A stretch of 64,000 bases of DNA from Streptomyces sp. NBC_00162. Lineage in GTDB: Bacteria; Actinomycetota; Actinomycetes; Streptomycetales; Streptomycetaceae. Location: NCBI RefSeq assembly GCF_024611995.1, contig NZ_CP102509.1:2542001-2606000 (forward strand), in the 5' to 3' direction. Shown here piece after piece: positions 8,453 to 17,782 of this stretch. The notes under the pieces were generated by a model. That model saw only the letters and a list, made by a program, of their open reading frames with translations. It made no database searches and was not told the origin of the DNA. Position 1 is the first letter of the stretch. Each line of letters begins with the position of its first letter. The position numbers and the translations under genes were made by a program.

Positions 8453-10702
8453 TCAGCCGCGTCCCGTCGGGGGTTTGCGGCTGCCGGCCCGGTAGGGCAG
8501 CGGCCAGGGCGCGGCCGGGCCCTCGTAGGACTGGTCGGCGGCCGCGTGCAGGGTCCAGTGCGGGTCGTATAGGTGGGGCCGGCCGACGGCGCACAGGTCC
8601 GCGCGCCCGGCCAGGAGCAGGGAGTTCACGTCGTCCCAGGAGGAGATGGCGCCGACGGCGATGACGGGGACGCCCAGCGCGTTGCGGATCCGGTCGGCGT
8701 ACGGGGTCTGGTACGAACGCCCGTACTCCGGGGCCTCGTCCGAGACGACCTGGCCGGTCGAGACGTCGATGGCATCCGCGCCACGGGCGGCGAAGGCGGC
8801 CGCGATGTCGACGGCCTCCTGCGGGGACGTGCCGCCCGGCGCCCAGTCGGCGGCCGAGAGGCGGACCGTCATCGGCCGGTCCTCGGGCCACACGGCGCGG
8901 ACCGCGTCGAAGACCTCCAGCGGGAAGCGGAGCCGGTTCTCAAGGCTGCCGCCGTAGGCGTCCGTGCGGCGGTTGGTCAGCGGTGACAGGAACCCGGAGA
9001 GCAGGTAGCCGTGGGCGCAGTGCAGTTCCAGCAGGTCGAAGCCGCAGTCGGCGGCGCGGACCGCGGCGGCCGCGAACTCGGAGCGGACCGCGTCCATCTC
9101 CCCCCGTGTCAGGGCGCGCGGGACCGCGGAGACGCCCGGCCGGTAGGGCAGTTCGGAGGCGGCCACCAGCGGCCAGTTGCCCTCCGGGAGGGGGTCGTCC
9201 ATCCCCTCCCACATCACCCGGGTGGAGCCCTTGCGGCCCGAGTGCCCGAGCTGGACGCCGAGTGCGGTGCCGGGCGCCGAGGTGTGCACGAAGTCGGTGA
9301 TCCGCTGCCAGGCGGCGGCCTGTTCCCGGGTGTACAGGCCGGTGCAGCCGGGGGTGATCCGGCCCTCGGCGCTGACGCACACCATCTCCGTCATGACCAG
9401 GGCGGCCCCGCCGAGCGCCCGCGCGCCCAGGTGCACCAGGTGGAAGTCGCCGGGGACCCCGTCCTCGGCCGAGTACATGTCCATGGGCGAGACGACGACC
9501 CGGTTGCGCAGGGTCAGCCCGCGCAGGGTGAACGGGGTGAACATCGGCGGGGTCTGCTCGTCGGGGCAGCCGAAGTCCCGTTCCACGGACCGCGTGAACC
9601 GTTCGTCGCGCAGGCGCAGGTTGTCGTGGGTGACCCGGCGGCTGCGGGTGAGCAGGTTGAAGGCGAACTGCCGGGCGGGCTGGCCGGTGTATCCGGCGAT
9701 CTCCTCGAACCAGCGCATGCTGGCGGCCGCGGCCCGCTGGGTGCTGGCGACCGCCGGCCGCCGCGCCGCCTCGTACGCCGCGAGCGCGGCGGGTACGTCC
9801 GGCTCGGTGCGGACGGCTTCGGCCAGGGCGAGGGCGTCCTCCACGGCGAGTTTGGTGCCGGACCCGATGGAGAAGTGCGCGGTGTGGGCGGCATCGCCGA
9901 GCAGGGCCACGTTCCCGTGCGACCAGCGCTCGTTCACGACGGTACGGAACCGGGTCCAGGCGGAGCGGTTGCCGTGCAGCGGCCGTCCGCGCAGGGCTTC
10001 GCCGAAGATCTTGGCGCAGCGGGCCGCCGACTCGTTCTCGTCGCACAGGTCGAAGCCGGCCGCCCGCCACACCTCCTCGCGCATCTCGACGATCACGGTG
10101 GAGGCGTCCGCCGCATAGGGGTAGGCGTGCAGCTGCATCACCCCGTGCTCGGTCTCCGCGATCTCGAAGCGGAAGGCGTCGAAGGCGAAGTCGGCGGCGA
10201 GCCAGATGTAGTGGCACCGCCCGCCCGTCACGGTCGGCGCGAACCGGTCGGCCCCGGCCTCGCGGGTCGCGCTGTGCACCCCGTCCGCCGCGACCACCAG
10301 GTCGTACGAGCCCGCGAGCGCGAAGGCGTCGGGGGCCTCGGCACGGAAGCGGAGCCGGACGCCCAGACCGGCGCAGCGCTCGTGCAGGATCTCCAGCAGC
10401 CGGCGCCGGCCGAGGGCCGCGAAGCCGTGGCCGCCGGAGGTCAGCAGCCGGCCCCGGTGCACGATGTCCACGTCGTCCCAGCGCACGAACTCCGCACTCA
10501 GGGCCGCGTACACGACGGAGTCGGCCTGCTCGATCCCGCCGAGCGTCTCGTCGGAGAGGACCACCCCGAAGCCGAAGGTGTCGTCCGGCGCGTTCCGTTC
10601 CCAGACCTCGACGGTGTGGCCCTGGCGGGCCAGCAGCGCGGCGGCGTACAGCCCGCCCGGTCCCCCGCCGACGACGGCGACCCGCATGGCGTCCGCGGAC
10701 AT
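8453..10702 (-). CDS. Bifunctional aryl-CoA monooxygenase/OYE-type reductase
   Basis: This 749-residue protein is a fusion. Residues about 6-370 form a PHBH-type FAD monooxygenase (VAVVGGGPGGLYAAALL dinucleotide fold; VALLGDAAHTAHFSIGSGTKLAVEDA). Residues about 385-740 form an old-yellow-enzyme FMN reductase (LTLRNRVVVSPMDMYSAEDG; HCAHGYLLSGFLSP; NRRTDAYGGSLENR). This architecture is that of 2-aminobenzoyl-CoA monooxygenase/reductase and of proteins annotated salicylyl-CoA 5-hydroxylase. It would hydroxylate the aromatic CoA ester at C5 and, in the 2-aminobenzoate route, reduce the ring. The start lies 4 bases after the enoyl-CoA hydratase stop, so they form one operon. The substrate is inferred, not proved. 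Confidence 0.9.
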   Translation of the reverse strand: MSADAMRVAVVGGGPGGLYAAALLARQGHTVEVWERNAPDDTFGFGVVLSDETLGGIEQADSVVYAALSAEFVRWDDVDIVHRGRLLTSGGHGFAALGRRRLLEILHERCAGLGVRLRFRAEAPDAFALAGSYDLVVAADGVHSATREAGADRFAPTVTGGRCHYIWLAADFAFDAFRFEIAETEHGVMQLHAYPYAADASTVIVEMREEVWRAAGFDLCDENESAARCAKIFGEALRGRPLHGNRSAWTRFRTVVNERWSHGNVALLGDAAHTAHFSIGSGTKLAVEDALALAEAVRTEPDVPAALAAYEAARRPAVASTQRAAAASMRWFEEIAGYTGQPARQFAFNLLTRSRRVTHDNLRLRDERFTRSVERDFGCPDEQTPPMFTPFTLRGLTLRNRVVVSPMDMYSAEDGVPGDFHLVHLGARALGGAALVMTEMVCVSAEGRITPGCTGLYTREQAAAWQRITDFVHTSAPGTALGVQLGHSGRKGSTRVMWEGMDDPLPEGNWPLVAASELPYRPGVSAVPRALTRGEMDAVRSEFAAAAVRAADCGFDLLELHCAHGYLLSGFLSPLTNRRTDAYGGSLENRLRFPLEVFDAVRAVWPEDRPMTVRLSAADWAPGGTSPQEAVDIAAAFAARGADAIDVSTGQVVSDEAPEYGRSYQTPYADRIRNALGVPVIAVGAISSWDDVNSLLLAGRADLCAVGRPHLYDPHWTLHAAADQSYEGPAAPWPLPYRAGSRKPPTGRG

Positions 10703-10706
10703 GTGG

Positions 10707-11534
10707 CTACCTGCCCTTCCACTCCGGCGGCCGCTTCCCGGTGAAGGCGGCGTGGAACTCCGCGTAGTCCTGGCCGTTCATCAGCAGGGCCTGGGTGTTG
10801 GCGTCCAGCTCCACGGACGCGGCCAGCGGCATGTCGAGCTCGACGGTGAGCAGCGCCTTGGTCTGCGCGTAGGCGAGGGCGGGCCCGGCGGCGAGGTGCG
10901 CGGCGAGTTCGGCGGCCCGTACGTGGGCCTTGCCCTCCTCGGTGAGCTCGCTGAGCAGGCCGATCCGCTCGGCCTCGGGGGCGCGTACGGGCTCTCCGAG
11001 CATCAGCAGCCGGGTGGCGTGGCCGAGGCCGACGACACGGGGCAGCAGGTAGGCGGCGCCCATGTCCCCGCCGGAGAGGCCGACGCGGGTGAAGAGGAAG
11101 GCGAAGCGGGCGGTGGGGTCGGCGATCCGGAAGTCGGCGGCGAGCGCGAGGACGGCTCCGGCTCCGGCGGCCACCCCGTGCACGGCGGCGATCACCGGGA
11201 AGGGGCATTCGCGGATGGCGCGCACGACCTGGCCGGTCATCCGGTTGAAGTCGAGGAGCTGGGCGGTGTCCATGGCGAGGGTGGCGCCGATGATCTCGTC
11301 CACGTCGCCGCCGGAGCAGAAGCCGCGTCCCTCGCCGCCGAGCACGAGGGCGCGTACGGACCGCTCACGGGACAGTTCGGCCAGGAGGTCGCGCAGGTCG
11401 GCGTAGGCGCCGAAGGTGAGCGCGTTGAGCTTGTCGGGGCGGTCGAGGGTGACGGTGGCCACGCCGTCCTGCCGGGTCACCCGCAGGTGGCGCCACCGTT
11501 CTGTCGCTTCTGTGGAACCGGTGAAGGGGCTCAC
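10707..11534 (-). CDS. Enoyl-CoA hydratase/isomerase family protein
   Basis: This 275-residue crotonase-fold enzyme has the oxyanion-hole segments LVLGGEGRGFCSGGDVDEI and AAVHGVAAGAGAVLALAADFRIAD, followed by ARFAFLFTRVGLSGGDMGAAYLLPR. It would hydrate or rearrange a ring-derived enoyl-CoA. It is the promoter-proximal gene of a two-gene minus-strand operon with the monooxygenase/reductase fusion. In the known aerobic 2-aminobenzoate cluster, enoyl-CoA hydratase genes accompany the same fusion protein, which supports the assignment. Confidence 0.9.
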   Translation of the reverse strand: MSPFTGSTEATERWRHLRVTRQDGVATVTLDRPDKLNALTFGAYADLRDLLAELSRERSVRALVLGGEGRGFCSGGDVDEIIGATLAMDTAQLLDFNRMTGQVVRAIRECPFPVIAAVHGVAAGAGAVLALAADFRIADPTARFAFLFTRVGLSGGDMGAAYLLPRVVGLGHATRLLMLGEPVRAPEAERIGLLSELTEEGKAHVRAAELAAHLAAGPALAYAQTKALLTVELDMPLAASVELDANTQALLMNGQDYAEFHAAFTGKRPPEWKGR

Positions 11535-11721
11535 ACGATCGACGGTATCACTGGAACGTGACTGCCGTCACAGAAACGCGACACGCGCCTGCGGTCGTTG
11601 CGGCTGCGCCGGGGTGCCGTACAGGGATCATATTTCGACTTCGTATGGTTGAAACCAGGATCTCCCGCTGCGCCGACGCCCGCCGGCCGCCCACGACCCC
11701 CACGGAACGGAGGGACCTGCC

Positions 11722-12132
11722 GTGCCCGACCCCTCCGCCTGGCGGATCGCCCTGCCCCACACGGCGGCGGCCGTACCCATGGCCCGCGCCCTCGTCCGTA
11801 CCGCGCTGGCCGACGTCGACGCGCCCGCCGACAGCGACACGGCCGAGCTGCTGACCGCGGAGCTCGTCGCCAACGCCGTCGAGCACACCCGCCCCGGCGC
11901 CCCGATCGAGCTGGTCGTGGAGCTGCTGGCGGGCGGCTGCCAGGTGGAGGTCCACGACGGCGATCCGCAGCCGCCCGGCGGCCTGACGCCCCGCCCGGAC
12001 GACGCCCACCCCGACCCCTGGCAGGAGCACGGCCGCGGACTGCTGCTGATCCGCACCCTGAGCTCCGCCTGCGGCCACCGGCCGACGCCGCACGGCAAGG
12101 CGGTGTGGTTCACCCTGCCCGCGCGCGTATGA
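11722..12132 (+). CDS. RsbW-like HATPase protein (probable anti-sigma kinase)
   Basis: This 136-residue single-domain GHKL ATPase resembles the anti-sigma kinase/SpoIIAB-RsbW family that is greatly expanded in Streptomyces. The N box reads LLTAELVANAVEHT, and the G1/G2 regions read EVHDGDPQPP and QEHGRGLLLIRTLSS. The start is GTG with a GGAGGG ribosome site. It could phosphorylate an anti-anti-sigma factor and hold a sigma factor, but no partner is encoded nearby. Its stop directly abuts the stop of the convergent OTC gene. Confidence 0.85.
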   Translation: MPDPSAWRIALPHTAAAVPMARALVRTALADVDAPADSDTAELLTAELVANAVEHTRPGAPIELVVELLAGGCQVEVHDGDPQPPGGLTPRPDDAHPDPWQEHGRGLLLIRTLSSACGHRPTPHGKAVWFTLPARV

Positions 12133-13155
12133 CTATGCGCCGGGCTGCGTGCCGGGCTTCGCGAGGCTCGCGACGAGCACGGCCTTGATGGTGTGCAGCC
12201 GGTTCTCCGCCTCGTCGAAGACGACGGAGTGCGCGGACTCGAACACCTCGTCCGTCACCTCCAGCGATTCCAGCCCGTGCCGCTCGTGGATCTCCCGGGC
12301 CACCTTGGTGCCGAGGTCGTGGAAGGCCGGCAGGCAGTGCATGAACTTCACGTCCGGGTTGCCGGTGGCCCGCAGCACGCCCATGGTCACCGCGTACGGG
12401 GACAGCGCCGCGATCCGCTCGTCCCAGACCTCCTTGGGCTCGCCCATGGACACCCAGATGTCGGTCACGACGAAGTCGGCCTGGGCCACGCCCTCGGCGA
12501 TCTCCTCGGTCAGGGTGATCCGGGCGCCGCTCTTCGCCGCGAGCTCGCGCGCCGCGGCCACCACGGGCTCGGCCGGCCAGTAGGCCTTCGGCGCGACGAT
12601 CCGTACGTCCATGCCCAGCAGCGCGCCGGTCACGAGGTACGAGTTGCCCATGTTGAAGCGGGCGTCGCCCAGGTAGGCGAAGCAGATCCGCTCCAGCGGC
12701 TTGCCGGAGTGCTCGGTCATGGTCAGGACGTCGGCCAGCATCTGGGTGGGGTGCCAGTCGTCGGTGAGCCCGTTGAAGACGGGCACTCCGGCGTGGGCGG
12801 CGAGCTCCTCGACGGCGTCCTGGCTGTCACCCCGGTACTCGATCCCGTCGAACATCCGGCCCAGCACCCGCGCGGTGTCCCTGACCGACTCCTTGTGCCC
12901 CATCTGCGAGCCGGAGGGGTCCAGGTAGGTCGTACGGGCGCCCTGGTCGGCCGCGGCGACCTCGAAGGCGCAGCGGGTGCGCGTCGAGGTCTTCTCGAAG
13001 ATCAGCGCGATGTTCCTGCCCTGGAGCAAGGGCTGCTCGGTCCCGGCCTTCTTGGCCGCCTTGAGTTCGGCGGCGAGCTCGATCAGGCCGCGGAACTCGG
13101 CGGCGGTGAAGTCGAGCTCCTTGAGAAAACTGCGGCCGGCGAGGTCGGTGGCCAT
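12133..13155 (-). CDS. argF: Ornithine carbamoyltransferase
   Basis: This 340-residue enzyme interconverts ornithine plus carbamoyl phosphate with citrulline. The carbamoyl-phosphate loop STRTR lies at about residues 57-61, followed by [12 protein letters not shown], and the ornithine/catalytic Cys motif [10 protein letters not shown] is near the C-terminus. It is full length. It lies downstream of arginine deiminase on the same strand, so it may work in the catabolic direction (arcB-like) as well as in synthesis. No carbamate kinase gene is in the window, so a complete arginine deiminase pathway cannot be claimed. Confidence 0.93.
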   Translation of the reverse strand: MATDLAGRSFLKELDFTAAEFRGLIELAAELKAAKKAGTEQPLLQGRNIALIFEKTSTRTRCAFEVAAADQGARTTYLDPSGSQMGHKESVRDTARVLGRMFDGIEYRGDSQDAVEELAAHAGVPVFNGLTDDWHPTQMLADVLTMTEHSGKPLERICFAYLGDARFNMGNSYLVTGALLGMDVRIVAPKAYWPAEPVVAAARELAAKSGARITLTEEIAEGVAQADFVVTDIWVSMGEPKEVWDERIAALSPYAVTMGVLRATGNPDVKFMHCLPAFHDLGTKVAREIHERHGLESLEVTDEVFESAHSVVFDEAENRLHTIKAVLVASLAKPGTQPGA

Positions 13156-13279
13156 GGGGTCGCTCCAGCGTCACGGTGACAGGGAATATTGGAAGTCTAT
13201 ACGATCCCTTGTATTGATATACGGCCCGGTCGTGGTGCGCGGGCCCCCGCCCCTCCGGCTCCCTCCTCAGAATCCCCCG

Positions 13280-14515
13280 TCAGACGGCATCGCGCTCCAC
13301 CGGGCAGCTCATGCAGCGCGGCCCGCCCCGGCCCCGGCCCAGCTCGCTGCCGGGGATCTCGATGACCTCGATGCCTTCCTTGCGCAGATGAGTGTTGGTC
13401 GTCACGTTCCGCTCGTACGCGACCACCACCCCCGGCTCGACGGCCAGCACGTTGCACCCGTCGTCCCACTGCTCGCGCTCTGCCGAGTGCACGTCCTGCG
13501 TCGCGGTCAGCACCCGGATCGAGTCCAGCCCGAGGGCCGCCGCGATGGCCCGGTGCATGTGCTCCGGCGCGTGGTCGGTCACCTTCAGCTCGTGCGCCCC
13601 GGCGCCCGGCTCGATCGTGTAGGAGCGGAGCATGCCGAGCCCGGCGTACTGAGTGAACGTATCTCCGTCGACCATCGTCATCACCGTGTCCAGGTGCATG
13701 AACGCCCGCCGCTTCGGCATGTCGAGGGCCACGATGCTGGTCGCCGACCCGGCGGCGAACAGTCCCCGCGCCAGCATCTCCACCGCCTGCGGGGTGGTCC
13801 GCTCGCTCATCCCGATGAGCACCGCGCCGTTCCCGATGACCAGCACGTCACCGCCCTCGATGGTCGAGGGGTAGTCGACCTGCCCCTGCGACCAGTAGTG
13901 GAAGGCGCCCGAGGAGGTGAAGAGCGGGTGGTGCTTGTAGATCGCCTCGAAGTGGACGGTCTCGCGCTGCCGCGCCGGCCAGCGCATCGCGTTGATGGAC
14001 ACCCCGTCGTAGATCCACGCGGAAGTGTCCCGGGTGAACAGGTGGTTGGGCAGCGGCCCCAGCAGGAAGTCGTCCAGTTCCAGGGCGTGGAAGCGCACCG
14101 ACACCGGCTCGGCGTGCCGCTCCAGGAACTCCCGCTTGGTCATCCCGCCGACCAGGGCCTCGGCCAGCTCGGCCGAACTCAGCCCGTCGAACACCGCCCT
14201 GAGGTGGTCGGTGGCGAGCGGCCCGTACTCCTTCTCGTCGAACACCCGGTCCAGGACCAGGTGTCTCGCCTCCGGGATGTCGAGGGCCTCGCACAACAGG
14301 TCACCGAAGAGGTGGACCTCCACGCCCCGGTCGCGCAGCACGTCCGCGAAGCCGTCGTGCTCCTGGCGGGCCCGGCGCACCCACAGCACGTCGTCGAAGA
14401 GGAGCGCGTCCTTGTTGCTCGGTGTGAGCCGCTTCAGCTCCAGGTCGGGCCGGTGGAGGATGACGCGGCGAAGCCGCCCGGTCTCGGAGTCGACATGGAA
14501 TCCCATGCCGTACAC
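13280..14515 (-). CDS. arcA: Arginine deiminase
   Basis: This 411-residue enzyme hydrolyses arginine to citrulline and ammonia. Family signatures are [19 protein letters not shown] at the start, [17 protein letters not shown] and [11 protein letters not shown] in the middle, [12 protein letters not shown], and the C-terminal GGPRCMSCP containing the nucleophilic Cys at about residue 401. Length and catalytic residues are complete. The 124-base gap to the OTC gene holds AT-rich sequence that could be a separate promoter, so co-transcription is likely but not certain. Confidence 0.95.
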   Translation of the reverse strand: MYGMGFHVDSETGRLRRVILHRPDLELKRLTPSNKDALLFDDVLWVRRARQEHDGFADVLRDRGVEVHLFGDLLCEALDIPEARHLVLDRVFDEKEYGPLATDHLRAVFDGLSSAELAEALVGGMTKREFLERHAEPVSVRFHALELDDFLLGPLPNHLFTRDTSAWIYDGVSINAMRWPARQRETVHFEAIYKHHPLFTSSGAFHYWSQGQVDYPSTIEGGDVLVIGNGAVLIGMSERTTPQAVEMLARGLFAAGSATSIVALDMPKRRAFMHLDTVMTMVDGDTFTQYAGLGMLRSYTIEPGAGAHELKVTDHAPEHMHRAIAAALGLDSIRVLTATQDVHSAEREQWDDGCNVLAVEPGVVVAYERNVTTNTHLRKEGIEVIEIPGSELGRGRGGPRCMSCPVERDAV

Positions 14516-14552
14516 GTTCCCAGACCGGACGGCTTTTTGACGTGGCGTCTGC

Positions 14553-15065
14553 TCAGCGAGGGGTGCCGAGGCCGAGAAGTGCCGTCGGGGCGCCGACGAG
14601 CTCCGGGGCGATCAGGCCGAGCTTGGGCTTGGTCAGGTTCGGCAGCCCGAAGTTGGAGCCGTCCGGCATCGTCAGCGGGGAGCCGAGGATCGCACCCGGG
14701 GTCCGGGCGCGCATCGTGGTGGCCGGCGCGTCCAGGGAACCCTCGCCGTCCGTCTCCGGCTCGCCCAGCAGGTTCGGCACCGGGGAGGTGATGAGGGTGT
14801 TGCCGAGCTCGGTGGCGATCGGGACCGCGGGGAGCAGTGGGGTCGGGAGCATGTCCCCCGAGTGGAAGCGGGGCGCCTCGGGCGCTCCGACGACCGGCAC
14901 CGGCACCCCGGTGGCCACGCGGGGGGCCTCGACGCCCAGCGTGGTCTCCACGGCCTCCAGCGGGACACCGACCGGGACCGAGTCGGCCACGGCCGGGGTG
15001 GCCGCGCCGGCCGCCGCCATACAGGTCATGAGCGCCGCAAAGCTTCCGCGCGCGGTCATCTTCAT
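14553..15065 (-). CDS. Small secreted protein, Pro/Leu-rich, unknown function
   Basis: The 170-residue product starts [29 protein letters not shown], a typical Sec signal peptide with probable cleavage after AVA. The mature part is rich in Pro, Val, Leu and Gly with repeated short motifs ([29 protein letters not shown]) and has no recognisable enzyme motif or Cys pair. It resembles small secreted proteins common in Streptomyces, but I do not recognise the family. It lies 37 bases upstream of arcA on the same strand. Confidence 0.7.
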   Translation of the reverse strand: MKMTARGSFAALMTCMAAAGAATPAVADSVPVGVPLEAVETTLGVEAPRVATGVPVPVVGAPEAPRFHSGDMLPTPLLPAVPIATELGNTLITSPVPNLLGEPETDGEGSLDAPATTMRARTPGAILGSPLTMPDGSNFGLPNLTKPKLGLIAPELVGAPTALLGLGTPR

Positions 15066-15226
15066 AGGTGATGTTCCGTCCTTCCAGGGTCGCGGACAGT
15101 CCGCTGCCCTGGATGAACGATCCCGCCGGTGGTTTTCCCGGCGTTCTCCGCGAAAGTTCCCCCATACGACCTAATTCGCGGCCGTACGGGGGCCTCCGCT
15201 TTACGCGCGTGCACCCCTGGCCGGGG

Positions 15227-17782
15227 TCAGAGGCGGGGGTCGACCGGCTCCGACTCGAGGGCGAGCACCGCGAAGACGGCCTCGTGGACCCGCCACAGCG
15301 GCTCGTCGGCCGCCAGCCGGTCCAGCGCCTCCAGCCCGAGCGCGTACTCGCGCAGGGCCAGCGAGCGCTTGTGGCCGAGGAAGCGCTCGCGCAGCCGCTC
15401 CAGGTGGTCGGGGCGGGTGTACTCCGGACCGTAGATGATCCGCAGGTACTCGCGCCCGCGCACCTTGACCCCGGGCTGGACCAGCCGGCCCTTGCCGTCC
15501 CGGGCGTACGCCTGGAGCGGCTTGACGACCATGCCCTCGCCGCCGGCGGCCGTCAGCTCCGACCACCAGTCGGTGCCCGCCCGTACGGACTCCTCGTCCG
15601 CGGTGTCCACCAGAATCCGGCCGGTGCGGCGCAGCAGCCCGGTGCCCGCCGCCTCGTCGGCGGCGACCAGCCGGTCCAGCCAGAACAGCTGCTCGTCGTG
15701 GGGCACGGCGGCCAGCGACCGCCCGGCCGCCGCCAGCAGCTGGAACGGCGCGAACCGTACGCCGTCCAGCCCGTCGGTGGTCCAGCAGTAACGCCGGTAC
15801 GCCTCGGTGAACTTCGCGGCGTCGACGGCCCGGCCGCGCTGGCGCTCCAGCAGCTCGCCGGTGTCGATGCCCCGGGCGGCGGCCGCCTCCAGGGCGGCGA
15901 TCGCGCCCGGGAAGACGGCGCCGGAGGCCGCGCCCACGGCGGCGTACTGGTTGCGCAGCAGGCCGGCGGACTTCAGGGACCAGGGCAGCAGTTCGCCGTC
16001 GATCAGCATCCAGTCCGTGCCGAGCTCCTCCCAGAGACCGGCGTCGGTGACGGCCGCGCGGAGCCGGGTGAGTACCTCCTCGGTGACCTCCGGATCCTTG
16101 AAGAAGGGCCGTCCGGTGCGGGTGTAGACGGACCCGGTCGGGCCGTCGACGCCGAAGCGCTCGCGGGCCGCGTCGGCGTCCTTGCAGACCAGGACGGTGG
16201 CGCGGGAGCCCATGTGCTTCTCCTCGCACACCACCTGGGCGATGCCGTCCTTGCGGTACTGCGCGAAGGCCTCGGCCGGGTGCTCGAGGTAGCCCTCCTC
16301 ACGGGAGGTCGCGGTCGGCGCCATGGTCGGCGGCAGGTACGGGACCAGCCGCGGGTCCACGGCGAAGCGGCTCATGACCTCCAGCGCGGCGGCCGCGTTC
16401 TCCTCGCGCACGGTGACGTTGCCCAGGTGCCGGGTCTCCACGATCCGGCGCCCGTGCACATCGCCCAGGTCGAGCGGGCGCCCGTCGTGACCGCCGGGCA
16501 CCTCGGTGACGAGCGGGCGCGTGGGCTCGTACCAGACCTTCTCGGCCGGTACGTCGACCAGTTCGCGCTCGGGCCAGCGCAGGGCGGTCATCTTCCCGCC
16601 GAAGACGGCGCCGGTGTCGAGGCAGATGGTGTTGTTGATCCAGGCGGTGTTCGGGACCGGGGTGTGGCCGTAGACCACGGCCGCCTTGCCGCGGTAGTCC
16701 TCGGCCCACGGGTAGCGCACGGGCAGGCCGAACTCGTCCGTCTCGCCGGTGGTGTCCCCGTACAGGGCGTGCGAGCGGACCCGGCCGGAGGTGCGGCCGT
16801 GGTACTTCTCGGGCAGCCCTGCGTGGCATACCACCAGCTTGCCGCCGTCGAGCACGTAGTGGCTGACGAGGCCGCGGATGAACTCCCGTACCTCCTGGAC
16901 GAACTCCTCCGGCTCCCCTTCCAGCTGCTCGATCGTCTCGGCGAGGCCATGGGTCCGCTGGACCTTGGAGCCCTTCAGATAACGGCCGAGCTTGTTCTCG
17001 TGGTTCCCGGGCACGCACAGGGCGTTGCCGGACTTGACCATGCCCATGACGCGGCGCAGGACGCCCGGACTGTCCGGACCGCGGTCGACGAGGTCGCCGA
17101 CGAAGACGGCGGTGCGCCCCTCGGGGTGGGCCCCGTCCTCGTACCCGAGCTTGGCGAGCAGGGTCTCCAGCTCGGAGGAACAGCCGTGGATGTCACCGAT
17201 GATGTCGAAGGGGCCGGTGAGGTGTGTGAGGTCGTTGAAGCGCTTCTCCAGGACCACCTCGGCGGCCTCGGCCTCCTCGGCGGAACGCAGCACGTGCACC
17301 TTGCGGAAGCCCTCGCGCTCCAGTCCGCGCAGCGAACGCCGCAGATCGCGGCGGTGGCGCTGGATGACCGCGCGCGGCAGCCCGGCCCGGTCGGGGCGGG
17401 CGGCGTTGCGCTCGGCGCAGACCTCTTCGGGCATGTCGAGGACGATGGCGATGGGCAGGACGTCGTACCGGCGGGCGAGCTCGACGAGCTGCCTGCGGGC
17501 CTCGGCCTGCACGCTGGTGGCGTCGACGACGGTGAGGCGGCCGGCCTCCAGCCGCTTGCCGGCGATGTAGTGCAGGACCTCGAAGGCGGCCTTGCTGGCG
17601 CTCTGGTCGTTCTCGTCGTCGGCGACGAGCCCGCGGCAGTAGTCCGAGGAGATGACCTCGGTGGGCTTGAAGTGCTTGCGGGCGAAGGTGGACTTGCCCG
17701 AGCCGGTGGCCCCGACGAGGACGACGAGGGACAGGTCGGTGACGGGAAGTACGCGGTGGGTCCCGGTGCTTGCGATGGTCAT
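15227..17782 (-). CDS. pnkp: Polynucleotide kinase-phosphatase (bacterial Pnkp RNA repair)
   Basis: This 851-residue enzyme has three modules. The 5'-OH kinase has a P-loop GATGSGKST at residues 24-32. The binuclear metallophosphatase has GDIHG at 196-200, GDLVDRG at 229-235 and GNHE at 259-262. The C-terminal adenylyltransferase has an EEKHMGSRATVLV segment holding the candidate nucleotidyl Lys. Bacterial Pnkp heals broken RNA ends and, with Hen1, repairs and 2'-O-methylates the 3' end at the break. The ATG at 17782 overlaps the Hen1 stop as ATGA, and homology starts exactly there although the frame stays open far upstream. Paired order and coupling with Hen1 match known cassettes. Confidence 0.95.
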   Translation of the reverse strand: MTIASTGTHRVLPVTDLSLVVLVGATGSGKSTFARKHFKPTEVISSDYCRGLVADDENDQSASKAAFEVLHYIAGKRLEAGRLTVVDATSVQAEARRQLVELARRYDVLPIAIVLDMPEEVCAERNAARPDRAGLPRAVIQRHRRDLRRSLRGLEREGFRKVHVLRSAEEAEAAEVVLEKRFNDLTHLTGPFDIIGDIHGCSSELETLLAKLGYEDGAHPEGRTAVFVGDLVDRGPDSPGVLRRVMGMVKSGNALCVPGNHENKLGRYLKGSKVQRTHGLAETIEQLEGEPEEFVQEVREFIRGLVSHYVLDGGKLVVCHAGLPEKYHGRTSGRVRSHALYGDTTGETDEFGLPVRYPWAEDYRGKAAVVYGHTPVPNTAWINNTICLDTGAVFGGKMTALRWPERELVDVPAEKVWYEPTRPLVTEVPGGHDGRPLDLGDVHGRRIVETRHLGNVTVREENAAAALEVMSRFAVDPRLVPYLPPTMAPTATSREEGYLEHPAEAFAQYRKDGIAQVVCEEKHMGSRATVLVCKDADAARERFGVDGPTGSVYTRTGRPFFKDPEVTEEVLTRLRAAVTDAGLWEELGTDWMLIDGELLPWSLKSAGLLRNQYAAVGAASGAVFPGAIAALEAAAARGIDTGELLERQRGRAVDAAKFTEAYRRYCWTTDGLDGVRFAPFQLLAAAGRSLAAVPHDEQLFWLDRLVAADEAAGTGLLRRTGRILVDTADEESVRAGTDWWSELTAAGGEGMVVKPLQAYARDGKGRLVQPGVKVRGREYLRIIYGPEYTRPDHLERLRERFLGHKRSLALREYALGLEALDRLAADEPLWRVHEAVFAVLALESEPVDPRL

